A DNA stretch of 64,000 bases from Desulfonatronum sp. SC1. GTDB taxonomy: Bacteria > Desulfobacterota > Desulfovibrionia > Desulfovibrionales > Desulfonatronaceae. The position numbers were made by a program, and so were the translations under genes. The notes under the pieces are model-generated. The model was not told the DNA's origin. It made no database searches and saw nothing but the letters and a program-made list of their open reading frames with translations. Shown here piece after piece: positions 8,346 to 16,965 of the stretch. Location of the stretch: NCBI RefSeq assembly GCF_003046795.1, contig NZ_PZKN01000014.1, positions 1 through 64,000 on the forward strand, in the 5' to 3' direction. Position 1 is the first letter of the stretch; each line of letters starts with the position of its first letter.

Positions 8346-9815
8346 ATGGTCTTCAGCTCCCATATTTTCCTGTTCTATTTTCTGCCGCTGGCCCTGTTCG
8401 CCTATTATCTGCTGCCCCGGAGGGGCAAGCATCTTGGGCTGACGGTTCTCAGCTACGCCTTCTACGGCTGGTCCAATCCGCTGTTCGTCCTGATCCTGCT
8501 GGCCTCCACGGTGGTGGACTATTTCTGCGGCTTGATCATGGCCGGACGGCGGCCCTTTTTCGATCCGCGTCCCATACAGGAGTTGGATCCGAAAGACGCA
8601 CGCTCTCGCGGCCAAAAAATCGCCCTGGCCGTGTCCATCCTGACCAACCTGTCCCTGCTGGGCTTTTTCAAGTATTTCAACTTCACCGTGGAGAACTACG
8701 ACCTGCTCCTGGGCTGGCTGGGGCTGCACGGGCTGCAACTGGACACGGCCCTGCGGATCACCCTGCCGCTGGGGATCAGCTTCTACACCTTCCAGTCCAT
8801 GAGTTACTCCATCGATGTGTATCGCGGCCAGGCCAAGGCTCTGCGCAACTTCATCGACTTCGCCTGCTACGTGTCCATGTTCCCGCAACTGGTGGCCGGG
8901 CCGATCATCCGCTTCCGGGAGGTGGCGGATCAGCTTCTGCACCGCGCCCACACCATGGAGAAGTTTGCCCGAGGCGTGGCCTTCATCAGCCTGGGGCTGG
9001 CCAAGAAGATCCTTCTGGCCAACCCCTGCGGCAAGGTGGCGGACACCATTTTCGACGCCGCGACCATAACCACGGTCCAGGCCTGGTACGGGGCCGCGGC
9101 CTACGCCTTTCAGATCTACTTCGACTTCAGCGCCTACTCGGACATGGCCATCGGCCTGGGGCTGATGCTGGGCTTTGTTTTTCCCAAAAACTTCGATTCC
9201 CCATACCTGTCCAAGTCCATCACGGAATTCTGGCGGCGCTGGCATATTTCCCTGTCCACCTGGCTGCGGGACTATCTGTACATACCCCTGGGCGGCAACC
9301 GCAAAGGCCCCCGGCGCACGGCCATCAACCTGGCCCTGGTCATGCTCCTGGGCGGGTTGTGGCACGGCGCGGCCTGGACCTTCGTGATCTGGGGCGCGCT
9401 GCACGGCCTGCTGCTGGGCTTGGAGCGGATCCGGGGCAAGGCCAGCTTCTACAATCGCCTGCCTGGCGGGATACAAATCGCGTTCACCTTTGTGCTGATC
9501 TTGATCACCTGGGTCTTTTTCCGATCCGCCGACCTGCCCTCGGCCCTGACTTACCTGGGAACCATGTTCGGCCTGGTCCAGGCCGGACCAGAAGCAGTCG
9601 CGGGTGCCGGACTGCTCAACGGCCTGATCTACCAGCCCTACTACCTGGGCACGTTCCTGCTGGCCGCGGTGGTCACCTGGTCCTGTCCCCAGACCTGGGA
9701 TTGGACCAGAACCATCACTCCGGCCAAGGCGTGGGCCATCGTGGCCCTATTGCTGCTCTCCGTGGCCGTGCTGGCGACCCAGGCCTATAACCCGTTCATC
9801 TATTTCATTTTCTAG
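8346..9815 (+). CDS. MBOAT-family O-acyltransferase (AlgI-like)
   Basis: 489 residues, polytopic inner-membrane protein. The start MVFSSHIFLFYFLPLAL, the FDFSAYSDMAIG segment and the invariant-His motif GLWHGAAW (about residues 336-343) are hallmarks of the AlgI/PatA branch of membrane-bound O-acyltransferases, which pass acetyl groups across the membrane to a periplasmic acetyltransferase. The two genes immediately downstream (2-bp gap, then ATGA overlap) are AlgJ/AlgX-like, giving a complete polysaccharide O-acetylation set. Substrate polymer unknown. Confidence 0.93.
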   Translation: MVFSSHIFLFYFLPLALFAYYLLPRRGKHLGLTVLSYAFYGWSNPLFVLILLASTVVDYFCGLIMAGRRPFFDPRPIQELDPKDARSRGQKIALAVSILTNLSLLGFFKYFNFTVENYDLLLGWLGLHGLQLDTALRITLPLGISFYTFQSMSYSIDVYRGQAKALRNFIDFACYVSMFPQLVAGPIIRFREVADQLLHRAHTMEKFARGVAFISLGLAKKILLANPCGKVADTIFDAATITTVQAWYGAAAYAFQIYFDFSAYSDMAIGLGLMLGFVFPKNFDSPYLSKSITEFWRRWHISLSTWLRDYLYIPLGGNRKGPRRTAINLALVMLLGGLWHGAAWTFVIWGALHGLLLGLERIRGKASFYNRLPGGIQIAFTFVLILITWVFFRSADLPSALTYLGTMFGLVQAGPEAVAGAGLLNGLIYQPYYLGTFLLAAVVTWSCPQTWDWTRTITPAKAWAIVALLLLSVAVLATQAYNPFIYFIF

Positions 9816-9817
9816 CC

Positions 9818-11527
9818 ATGGCCGACTTTGACCTGCAACGCTCGCGAGAACAGACCGCCCGGGAACAGGCGGGCGTGACCCGGATATCCCGGACCACGGC
9901 CTGGCTGCTGACCCTGGCCCTGCTTCTGCTCATCGGCCTGGTGACCGCGAGCCAGCATGTCCATGACCTGCGGGCCGCTCTGCGCGGGGAACGATCCACC
10001 TGGCTGCCCCAGTCCCTGGAGATTTTCCGAGCCGTGCCCGAGGCCCTGGATGTCTTCCGCACGTCCGACCAGCCCTTTTTCTCACGGGTTCTGGCCGCCA
10101 ACCGGCTGCTGCTGCGCGAGATGGGCGCGTTCGAGGACGACCTGGAGGACGCCTCCATTCTGGGGCAACTGGTCCGCCCCGGCATGCAGACTCTGCTGAC
10201 CCGCCTGGGCGTGGGCAACGAACAGGCCTACGTGGGCCGGGACGGATGGCTCTTCTACCGGCCCGGCCTGGACTACCTCACCGGCCCCGGCTTTCTGGAG
10301 CCCCGGCAACTGGCCCGGCGAGCGGCCTCGGGCAACGAATGGCAGCCCGCGCCGCAACCGTATCCGCGCAAGGCCCTGGTGGACCTGCACCGGCAGTTGC
10401 GGGCACGGAACATCGAACTGGTGGTCATGCCCACCCCGGTGAAGCCCACGGTCCATCCGGAGATGTTCGCCAGGGGGCTGGACGGCACCGAGTCCCTGAA
10501 CAATCCATCCTATTCCGATTTTATCAGTGACCTGGACCGGGCCGGAATCCTGGTTTTCGATCCGCTTCCGGGCCTGATGCGGGCCAAGGCCGAGACCGGA
10601 CAACCTCAGTACCTTGCCACGGACACCCACTGGCGGCCCGAAGGCATGCACCACGTGGCCCGGGAGCTGGGCGATTTTCTGCTTCAACACGATCTGATGC
10701 CCTCGAGGGCTCCGACCGGTTTCCGAACCAGAGCCACCGAGGTCGCCCATACCGGCGACATCGCCAACATGCTGGAGCTGCCCCAGGGCAGTCCGCTGTT
10801 TCCTCCGGAAACCGTCACGTTGGAACAAGTCCTGGATGCCCGGGACGACTTCTGGCGGCCTGATCCTGCGGCCGATGTTTTGCTGCTGGGCGACAGCTTC
10901 ACCAATATTTTCTCCCTGGAGCCCATGGGTTGGGGAGAAGCAGCCGGACTGGCCGAACATCTCAGCCTGGTCCTGCAACGTCCCGTGGACCGTATCGCCC
11001 GCAACGACCACGGGGCCTTTGCCACGCGGGAGATTCTGGCCCGGGAACTGGCCCGGGGCCGGGATCGCCTGAAGGGCAAGCGGGTGGTGATCCACCAGTT
11101 CGCGGCCCGGGAACTGGCCGTGGGGGACTGGAAGCTGATCGATCTGGAGCTGGGCGAGCCCTTGCCCTCGCTTTTTTTCCAGCCAGAACCCGACCAACCC
11201 CTGGAGGTCCGGGCCGTGGTCGCCGCCGCGTCCCCAGTCCCCCGTCCCGGCAGCGTGCCCTACGCCGACCACGTCCTCAGCCTGCACCTGGTGGACCTGG
11301 AGCACGACGGGGTCTTGCTTGTCGATCCCCAGGCCGTGGTCTATACCTGGGGCATGCGGGACAATGTGTGGACCCGCGCGGCCCGCCTGCGGGCCGGAGA
11401 CGAAGTGACCATCCGGCTCAGGGCCTGGGCGGACGTGGCCGATGCCTACGACGGGATCAATCGCAGCGAACTGAATGATTTCGCCTTGCAGTTGGAAGAA
11501 CCGACCTGGGGAGAATTTTTGGAATGA
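9818..11527 (+). CDS. AlgJ/AlgX-like SGNH-fold polysaccharide O-acetyltransferase
   Basis: 569 residues with one N-terminal transmembrane anchor (about 26-46) and a periplasmic SGNH-like domain. The key AlgX/AlgJ signatures are present: DTHW (from residue 269) and LLGDSF with the nucleophile serine (about 360). The family takes acetyl groups from the MBOAT partner and places them on hydroxyls of an exopolysaccharide. About 150 extra C-terminal residues (from about 440) look like beta-strands and may bind carbohydrate, as in AlgX. It follows the MBOAT gene by 2 bp and overlaps the next gene by 4 bp. Confidence 0.88.
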   Translation: MADFDLQRSREQTAREQAGVTRISRTTAWLLTLALLLLIGLVTASQHVHDLRAALRGERSTWLPQSLEIFRAVPEALDVFRTSDQPFFSRVLAANRLLLREMGAFEDDLEDASILGQLVRPGMQTLLTRLGVGNEQAYVGRDGWLFYRPGLDYLTGPGFLEPRQLARRAASGNEWQPAPQPYPRKALVDLHRQLRARNIELVVMPTPVKPTVHPEMFARGLDGTESLNNPSYSDFISDLDRAGILVFDPLPGLMRAKAETGQPQYLATDTHWRPEGMHHVARELGDFLLQHDLMPSRAPTGFRTRATEVAHTGDIANMLELPQGSPLFPPETVTLEQVLDARDDFWRPDPAADVLLLGDSFTNIFSLEPMGWGEAAGLAEHLSLVLQRPVDRIARNDHGAFATREILARELARGRDRLKGKRVVIHQFAARELAVGDWKLIDLELGEPLPSLFFQPEPDQPLEVRAVVAAASPVPRPGSVPYADHVLSLHLVDLEHDGVLLVDPQAVVYTWGMRDNVWTRAARLRAGDEVTIRLRAWADVADAYDGINRSELNDFALQLEEPTWGEFLE

Positions 11528-12696
11528 TGAAATTGTGGACAGTGAAGAGTGGATGGTGGACTGAAGGAAAGCGGGCCGGAAATAATCCGATCGCAACGCA
11601 ACATCTTTTTGAGACTCGTTATTCCTGGCGACTTCTGACAGCCGTGGTCAGCTTTTTTGTCTTGCTCGCCGCCGCGCCGCCGGTCCGGGCGGAAGATTCG
11701 TCAGCGATCCTTTTTTCCGAATCGGCCAGACTGGCTGGCGAGGCTCGCGAACAAGGCACCATGGCCGTTCAGGGGCTGGATGGCTGGCTGTTCTTCGATC
11801 AGGAACTGGATCATATCGCATCTGGGCCGTTCTGGGACGACCGGGCCGCCGAAGTCAGCCGAGCGGCCAATCCGGAATTCGCCGACCCATTGCCGGCCAT
11901 TCTGGATTTTCACGCCCAGCTCCAGGCCGTCGGGGTTGAGCTGCTTTTGGTTCCTGTTCCTCCCAAGGCCATGATCTATCCGGATTTCGCTTCCCAAGCC
12001 CTGGCGGAACGCTTGGCGACGCAAGATACCCTGACGCGGCTGGACCCGGCGCACCAGGAATTTTATGATTTTTTGCGGAATTATGGTCTAACGGTGCTTG
12101 ACTTGACCAATATTTTTCTCGAAGAACGGTTTGCCGATCGGGGCCCGCTCTACTGCCGCCAGGATACCCACTGGTCCGGCTTGGGCTGCGTCGTCGCTGC
12201 ACGGGAAATTGGATATCTTGTCCGGGAAATGCCTTGGTACGCTGAGGTCACTGCTCAGCAGTTTGGTCAGCGATGGCAAGACGTGCAAATCAGCGGTGAT
12301 CTGTGGAGTGCGTCGAGCAGGCCGGACCTGGAGCGGGAGATCGTAAACCTGCGACAGGTGGGGCGGGAGACGTCCTCGGGCCTTCAGCCCGTTGAACCGG
12401 AGCAAACCAGCCCGGTGATCCTACTCGGCGATAGCCACAATATAGTCTTCCAGGCCGGCGGAGACATGCACGCACGGGGCGCCGGGCTGGCCGATCAACT
12501 GGCCCTGGAACTCGGCTTGCCCGTGGACCTGATCGCCGTACGCGGTTCCGGGGCCACCCCGGCCCGGATCAATCTCTTTCGCCGGGCCCAGCGCAATCCG
12601 AACTACTGGCAGGACAAGAAGCTGGTGATCTGGGTATTCACGGCTCGAGAGTTCACTCATGCCGATGGGTGGCGCGTGGTACCCATCGCGCCGTGA
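11524..12696 (+). CDS. Second AlgJ-like SGNH-fold acetyltransferase
   Basis: 390 residues, starting at an ATGA overlap with the previous gene. After about 33 non-conserved-looking residues a hydrophobic stretch ending VRAED looks like a signal peptide, so the true start could be later. DTHW (from residue 214) and LLGDSHN (about 300) are the family catalytic motifs. Compared with the first copy it lacks the long C-terminal beta-rich extension. Two AlgJ/X-like proteins with one MBOAT resembles the alginate AlgI/AlgJ/AlgX organisation. Confidence 0.85.
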   Translation: MMKLWTVKSGWWTEGKRAGNNPIATQHLFETRYSWRLLTAVVSFFVLLAAAPPVRAEDSSAILFSESARLAGEAREQGTMAVQGLDGWLFFDQELDHIASGPFWDDRAAEVSRAANPEFADPLPAILDFHAQLQAVGVELLLVPVPPKAMIYPDFASQALAERLATQDTLTRLDPAHQEFYDFLRNYGLTVLDLTNIFLEERFADRGPLYCRQDTHWSGLGCVVAAREIGYLVREMPWYAEVTAQQFGQRWQDVQISGDLWSASSRPDLEREIVNLRQVGRETSSGLQPVEPEQTSPVILLGDSHNIVFQAGGDMHARGAGLADQLALELGLPVDLIAVRGSGATPARINLFRRAQRNPNYWQDKKLVIWVFTAREFTHADGWRVVPIAP

Positions 12697-12812
12697 CTCG
12701 GCAATGCTTTTCGAGACAAAAGGTATTTTGGCAAATTCATCCGTAAATAAATTGAACCATCCTTCATTCAACTACGGACTTGACCAATTTTATCAACCAA
12801 ACCAGGTAAACC

Positions 12813-13928
12813 ATGCACCCAAACATATCGAGGCCAACCACCCTGACTCTTGTCATTCCCTGTTTCAACGAAGAACGGACCCTGGAGCATTGCATCGAGC
12901 GGGTCCAGGCCATTGCCGACGAAATGCTCTCATTGGAGTTGATCATCGTCGATGATTGCTCCCAAGATAATAGCGTGCAGGTTGCCCAGGAGCTTGCTCG
13001 ACGGTTCACGAACATCCGGATACTCCGGCATGACAAAAACCAAGGCAAAGGTGCCGCCTTGCGAACCGGCTTCGCTCACGCCACAGGGGAATTCGTAGGG
13101 GTTCAGGATGCCGATCTGGAGTATGATCCGCAAGATTTCCGAAGGCTGATCTGCCCTCTCGTGGAGGGCAGAGCCGACGTGGTTTTCGGTTCGCGATACC
13201 TGTATTCTGGTGAACGGCGGGTGCTCTACTTCTGGCACAGCCAGATGAATCGGGTGCTGACCTTCCTCTCCAACATGTTCAGCGATCTCGGCCTGACGGA
13301 CATGGAGACCTGTTACAAGCTCTTTCGTCGGGAAATCATTCAATCCGTGGAAATCCAGGAGAACCGGTTCGGTTTTGAGCCGGAAATCGTCGCCAAGGTC
13401 GGCGAAATGCGCTGCCGTGTTTATGAAATGCCCATCTCCTACCATGGCCGGACCTATGCCGAAGGCAAAAAAATTAATTGGAAAGATGGATTAAGAGCGC
13501 TTTACTGTATTCTTCACTACGGCGCACACAGGTCTCCGCTGCCCATGCAGTTCCTGGTTTACCTCTTTATCGGCGGTACTGCGGCGATCTTCAACCTGAT
13601 ATTGTTTCTGTCGCTCTTTTCTATCTTTTCAGTGAATATCTCGGCTATTTTGGCCTTTTATGGAGCTGCAGCCTTCAACTATTGGCTGTGTATCCACTTG
13701 TTGTTCAAGAAGAACATCCGCTGGAAATCATGGATGGAGCAACTGGTGTACTACCTTTCCGTCAGCGGTATAGCCCTGATCGATCTTCTCATTACTCGCG
13801 GATTGATGGCTTTGGATGTCGGGGTAATTGGAGCCAAGCTTTCCGCCTCCGCAATCGTCGTTCTTCTCAACTTTCTTGCCCGCCGCTTCTTAGTTTTCCC
13901 TGAGAAAAGAGTTGAGGATTGGAAATAG
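12813..13928 (+). CDS. Glycosyltransferase family 2 fused to a GtrA-like membrane domain
   Basis: 371 residues. Residues 1-235 form a DPM1/GtrB-type GT2 domain: VIPCFNEE start, DDCSQDNS nucleotide site, DADLEYDP as the DxD region and a GKKINWKDG segment. Residues 245-365 form four predicted membrane helices typical of GtrA. Such enzymes load a sugar from a nucleotide donor onto polyprenyl phosphate, while GtrA proteins are thought to help flip it; here both are in one chain. It starts the run of very large GT-C-type proteins, suggesting it feeds them donor lipid. Confidence 0.88.
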   Translation: MHPNISRPTTLTLVIPCFNEERTLEHCIERVQAIADEMLSLELIIVDDCSQDNSVQVAQELARRFTNIRILRHDKNQGKGAALRTGFAHATGEFVGVQDADLEYDPQDFRRLICPLVEGRADVVFGSRYLYSGERRVLYFWHSQMNRVLTFLSNMFSDLGLTDMETCYKLFRREIIQSVEIQENRFGFEPEIVAKVGEMRCRVYEMPISYHGRTYAEGKKINWKDGLRALYCILHYGAHRSPLPMQFLVYLFIGGTAAIFNLILFLSLFSIFSVNISAILAFYGAAAFNYWLCIHLLFKKNIRWKSWMEQLVYYLSVSGIALIDLLITRGLMALDVGVIGAKLSASAIVVLLNFLARRFLVFPEKRVEDWK

Positions 13929-13948
13929 TCTTTCTTTAGATAACGGAA

Positions 13949-16879
13949 ATGCTTCAACCCGAATCCAACCAGCCTGAAAAACGCTGCTGGATATACTACC
14001 TCGCTCTGCCCTGTTTCCTGTTGCTCCTGGCATTTTTTTTACGAACCAGCGGCCTCTCGCATGATCTGCATTTTGGTTCGATTTATCACCCCGATACTCC
14101 GAAACAGATTCGCGCCGTAGAACGATTCCTGGATGACCGTTTCTCCCGGCAGTATTACAGGGTGTGGCATAACCCTGATCTTGACGGATACCCTTACTTC
14201 AACAGCCACCTCGTCGAACATATTTATCGCGGTTACGCCGCTGCCAGAAACGCGCTGCTTTGGCACGTAGGCGTGCCCCCGGAACCATTCGTCCCCGACA
14301 CGCTTTCCATCTTTTGGACCACCCGCATTTTCAATTCGTTGCTCTCATCTCTTGCCGTGGTCACCATCTTTTTCATGGCCGGCAAATATTTCGGGCTAGC
14401 TGCGGGATTATTCGCGGGTCTCCTTTTAGCCTTTTCTCCCGTGGATATCACTGTCAGCAATTATGCCATGTCCGACTCCACGGCGGCATTTTTCGCACTC
14501 CTGGCTGTTTTTTTTGCATTGCGCGTCATCGATTCGCCACGGCTGGTCTTCTATCTTGCTGGTACCCTGTCGGCCGCTTTTGCCTTTTCCGCGAAATACC
14601 ATGCTGGCGCGGCTCTCCTTCCCATCGGTTTGGCCCATCTGCTTGCCTATCCCACGCCCAAGAGTTGGCTAACGTGGCAATTTCTTGCGCGTAGTCTTCT
14701 GATGCTCGTCTTTTTCGTCCTAGGCGTGCTGATCAGCACGCCATCGCTGCTCGTGTATCCAAGCGGGGCATTCCAGGATCTGCTCAATTTCATGGCCTAC
14801 ACCTCGGGTTTCGGCATGACCCAGGAGATGCGGGAGCTGCCTGTCTGGTCACGCTTTATCTTGGCCATGCGCATGAATCTTCCCTTGCTGGCGGACTATA
14901 TCGGCTGGATTCCTTTGATGATGAGCGCCTCGGCAATGATTGCATTTCGAAACCACAAGCATTTCTGGGTGATCCTCTCATTACCCTTGTTTTTTATCCT
15001 GGTTGGATTGACCGCGAAGCCGTTAAGTCATCCGGACTACTTTACGGTAATCATTCCAATGCTGTTGCTAGCCTGCGCCGCGGTACTGCATCTGCTTTGG
15101 ACCAGCGAGACAAAGAAGTACCTGACCAGACTGTCGTGCCTCGGCCTTTTTTGCGCATCGCTTTTTTACCTTGGCAACTACGCCTGGCATGAAGTTTTTT
15201 TCTTTCGCCATACCGACACGCGTCGCGTCGCGGAAACGTGGGCGCTGGACACACTGCCTCGTGAATTTCAACTCCATGCGGGCCCGTACACGTTTGCCCC
15301 AGGACCTTGGACGCACTCCGAAGAGCCACTCGAATACACGGCATTCGTCCGTTCAGATAGAACCTCAGAGGATCCGCCAGGCAAAACTCTTTTGCACGAG
15401 GTAATCTTCGAAAAGGGGAAGCTGTCTCGAGTGCGCAACATGGACATTCGCTTCCTTGTTCCCCCTGATAACAGCATCATGCAACCATGGTTCACCATGC
15501 CGGTCATGAATCGATATCCGGCATCCAGAAGGGACACCATGGTTCAGGCCCAGGTTCCGCATTTGGCGCGTTGCACGAAAACCTGGGAGCTGTCCCACGG
15601 GGAAACGGCCACGGCCGTGGTTGTCTCTGATGAGCCCCTGCTGCATAGCGTTATTTTTTTGCGCAACGACGAATCTCCTGCGGATGTTTCCGTACGATTC
15701 GGAGGCATTACCCGACACGTCATCCTGCAGCCTCACGAGACAGTAGCCTTGCGATTTGACTCGCCGAGGGCTATCCCGCTTTCTCGATCTCTGCGTCATT
15801 TCTACCGCATCAAAGTGGAGAGCCGTTTCAACCTGAACCCGATTCAGGTCGTTCTTGCCACATCGGAACGTGAAATCGCCCGAGAGTTTTATCTCGCAGG
15901 AGAATACCAAGCGGCCTTCGTCTCGTTCGATCGTCTCGATCAACCTACGCTCAATCTCTCCGAAAAGTTCGCTATGGCTCTGTCCGGGCTGGCCAGCGGC
16001 GCGCTGACCACCTCCGAAGCATCTCGAACCATTGGATTTGAGAGCCGGAAAAGCGCTTTATCCGGCTTGACGAGAATCCTCGGAGAAATGGATGAAACCT
16101 GGTTTTTCAAAGAATTCGGCATCGATCCGATGGTTGCGACTCAGATGAGCCCAGTCGCCGTCAACCCGCTCGAAGTGGTCACGAAACAGCTTTTGCTGCT
16201 GCGAGGGCTGATAGCCTCCCAGCCTGAGGTCCAAAACGCGTTCGTTTCGTCGTGGGCGATATTTTTCCATCGTGGCCGCGTATTGGAGGAAAGCGGCGAA
16301 ATCGAGCAGGCGCTTCAAATGTACAAAGCTGCACATCGACTTGCCCCACGACGTATTGAACCATTCAAAGCACTGGATCGAATTGCCGGGCGCATCCCAG
16401 ACAAAGATGAAGAACTTCGTCAAATTTTGGAACCATATCGGCTTTTCCGGGACATGCCTTCATTGCCGGTAAACATTCGTTTCACTAACGGGATCGGTAT
16501 TGATGCCATCCAAGTCAACTCACTCGACCCGAAGATCGGTCAGCATTTTGAACTGCTCTTATCCTGGAGCGTCCCGCACCTCAGACCATCCCTCTACATG
16601 CTTGAGTATGTTGTTGAAATCACACATATGGACGAAGATATCACTGTTCAACGGGAAAGACGGCATTTTGTCAAAACGGTCCTGGAGCAAAGGGAAGGCA
16701 CTCACCCTCCCCATCGGTTGCTGTTTAACTTCAATGAAAATCACCCCCCTGGCCGCTATTCCGTACGCCTCTCCTTGCAGATTCCCGCTCAGGATAGGTC
16801 AATAGGTATTCGACGACCGCGACATGCCCGTGGCGATAAGGCCGTCGAGTTGACGCGACTTGTTCTCACGATACCTTGA
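13949..16879 (+). CDS. Large polytopic GT-C (family 39-like) glycosyltransferase
   Basis: 976 residues. The N-terminal 430 residues contain about ten hydrophobic segments; the first periplasmic loop has an acidic HPD motif (YHPDTPKQIRAVERF), and SDSTAAFFALLAVFF is typical of GT39/ArnT-like proteins that use polyprenyl-phosphate sugars. The C-terminal 500 residues are soluble and include helical repeats (about 640-830, TPR-like, e.g. ALQMYKAAHRLAPRRIEPFKAL) and a beta-rich end. Acceptor unknown. It lies 20 bp after the GT2-GtrA fusion, so same operon. Confidence 0.78.
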   Translation: MLQPESNQPEKRCWIYYLALPCFLLLLAFFLRTSGLSHDLHFGSIYHPDTPKQIRAVERFLDDRFSRQYYRVWHNPDLDGYPYFNSHLVEHIYRGYAAARNALLWHVGVPPEPFVPDTLSIFWTTRIFNSLLSSLAVVTIFFMAGKYFGLAAGLFAGLLLAFSPVDITVSNYAMSDSTAAFFALLAVFFALRVIDSPRLVFYLAGTLSAAFAFSAKYHAGAALLPIGLAHLLAYPTPKSWLTWQFLARSLLMLVFFVLGVLISTPSLLVYPSGAFQDLLNFMAYTSGFGMTQEMRELPVWSRFILAMRMNLPLLADYIGWIPLMMSASAMIAFRNHKHFWVILSLPLFFILVGLTAKPLSHPDYFTVIIPMLLLACAAVLHLLWTSETKKYLTRLSCLGLFCASLFYLGNYAWHEVFFFRHTDTRRVAETWALDTLPREFQLHAGPYTFAPGPWTHSEEPLEYTAFVRSDRTSEDPPGKTLLHEVIFEKGKLSRVRNMDIRFLVPPDNSIMQPWFTMPVMNRYPASRRDTMVQAQVPHLARCTKTWELSHGETATAVVVSDEPLLHSVIFLRNDESPADVSVRFGGITRHVILQPHETVALRFDSPRAIPLSRSLRHFYRIKVESRFNLNPIQVVLATSEREIAREFYLAGEYQAAFVSFDRLDQPTLNLSEKFAMALSGLASGALTTSEASRTIGFESRKSALSGLTRILGEMDETWFFKEFGIDPMVATQMSPVAVNPLEVVTKQLLLLRGLIASQPEVQNAFVSSWAIFFHRGRVLEESGEIEQALQMYKAAHRLAPRRIEPFKALDRIAGRIPDKDEELRQILEPYRLFRDMPSLPVNIRFTNGIGIDAIQVNSLDPKIGQHFELLLSWSVPHLRPSLYMLEYVVEITHMDEDITVQRERRHFVKTVLEQREGTHPPHRLLFNFNENHPPGRYSVRLSLQIPAQDRSIGIRRPRHARGDKAVELTRLVLTIP

Positions 16880-16965
16880 ATATCCCACATCGTACCAACT
16901 TTCTTCGCTATTACAATATTTTTTAAACAGCTCTGTCGTCATCAACCTTTGCCCTGGAAATCACT

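Noticed and set aside
8081-8347. 88-codon minus-strand frame in the intergenic region before the MBOAT gene
   Set aside because: No ribosome-binding site or motif; composition reads as non-coding.
8256-9476. Long minus-strand frame opposite the MBOAT gene, and a plus-strand frame 8252-9790 in another phase
   Set aside because: Both are shadows of the MBOAT gene, with Pro/Gln/Arg-rich composition and no membrane pattern.
10082-11596. Long minus-strand frame (504 codons) opposite the first AlgJ/X-like gene
   Set aside because: It is a GC-rich antisense shadow: low-complexity composition, no motifs, and the plus strand has clear SGNH motifs.
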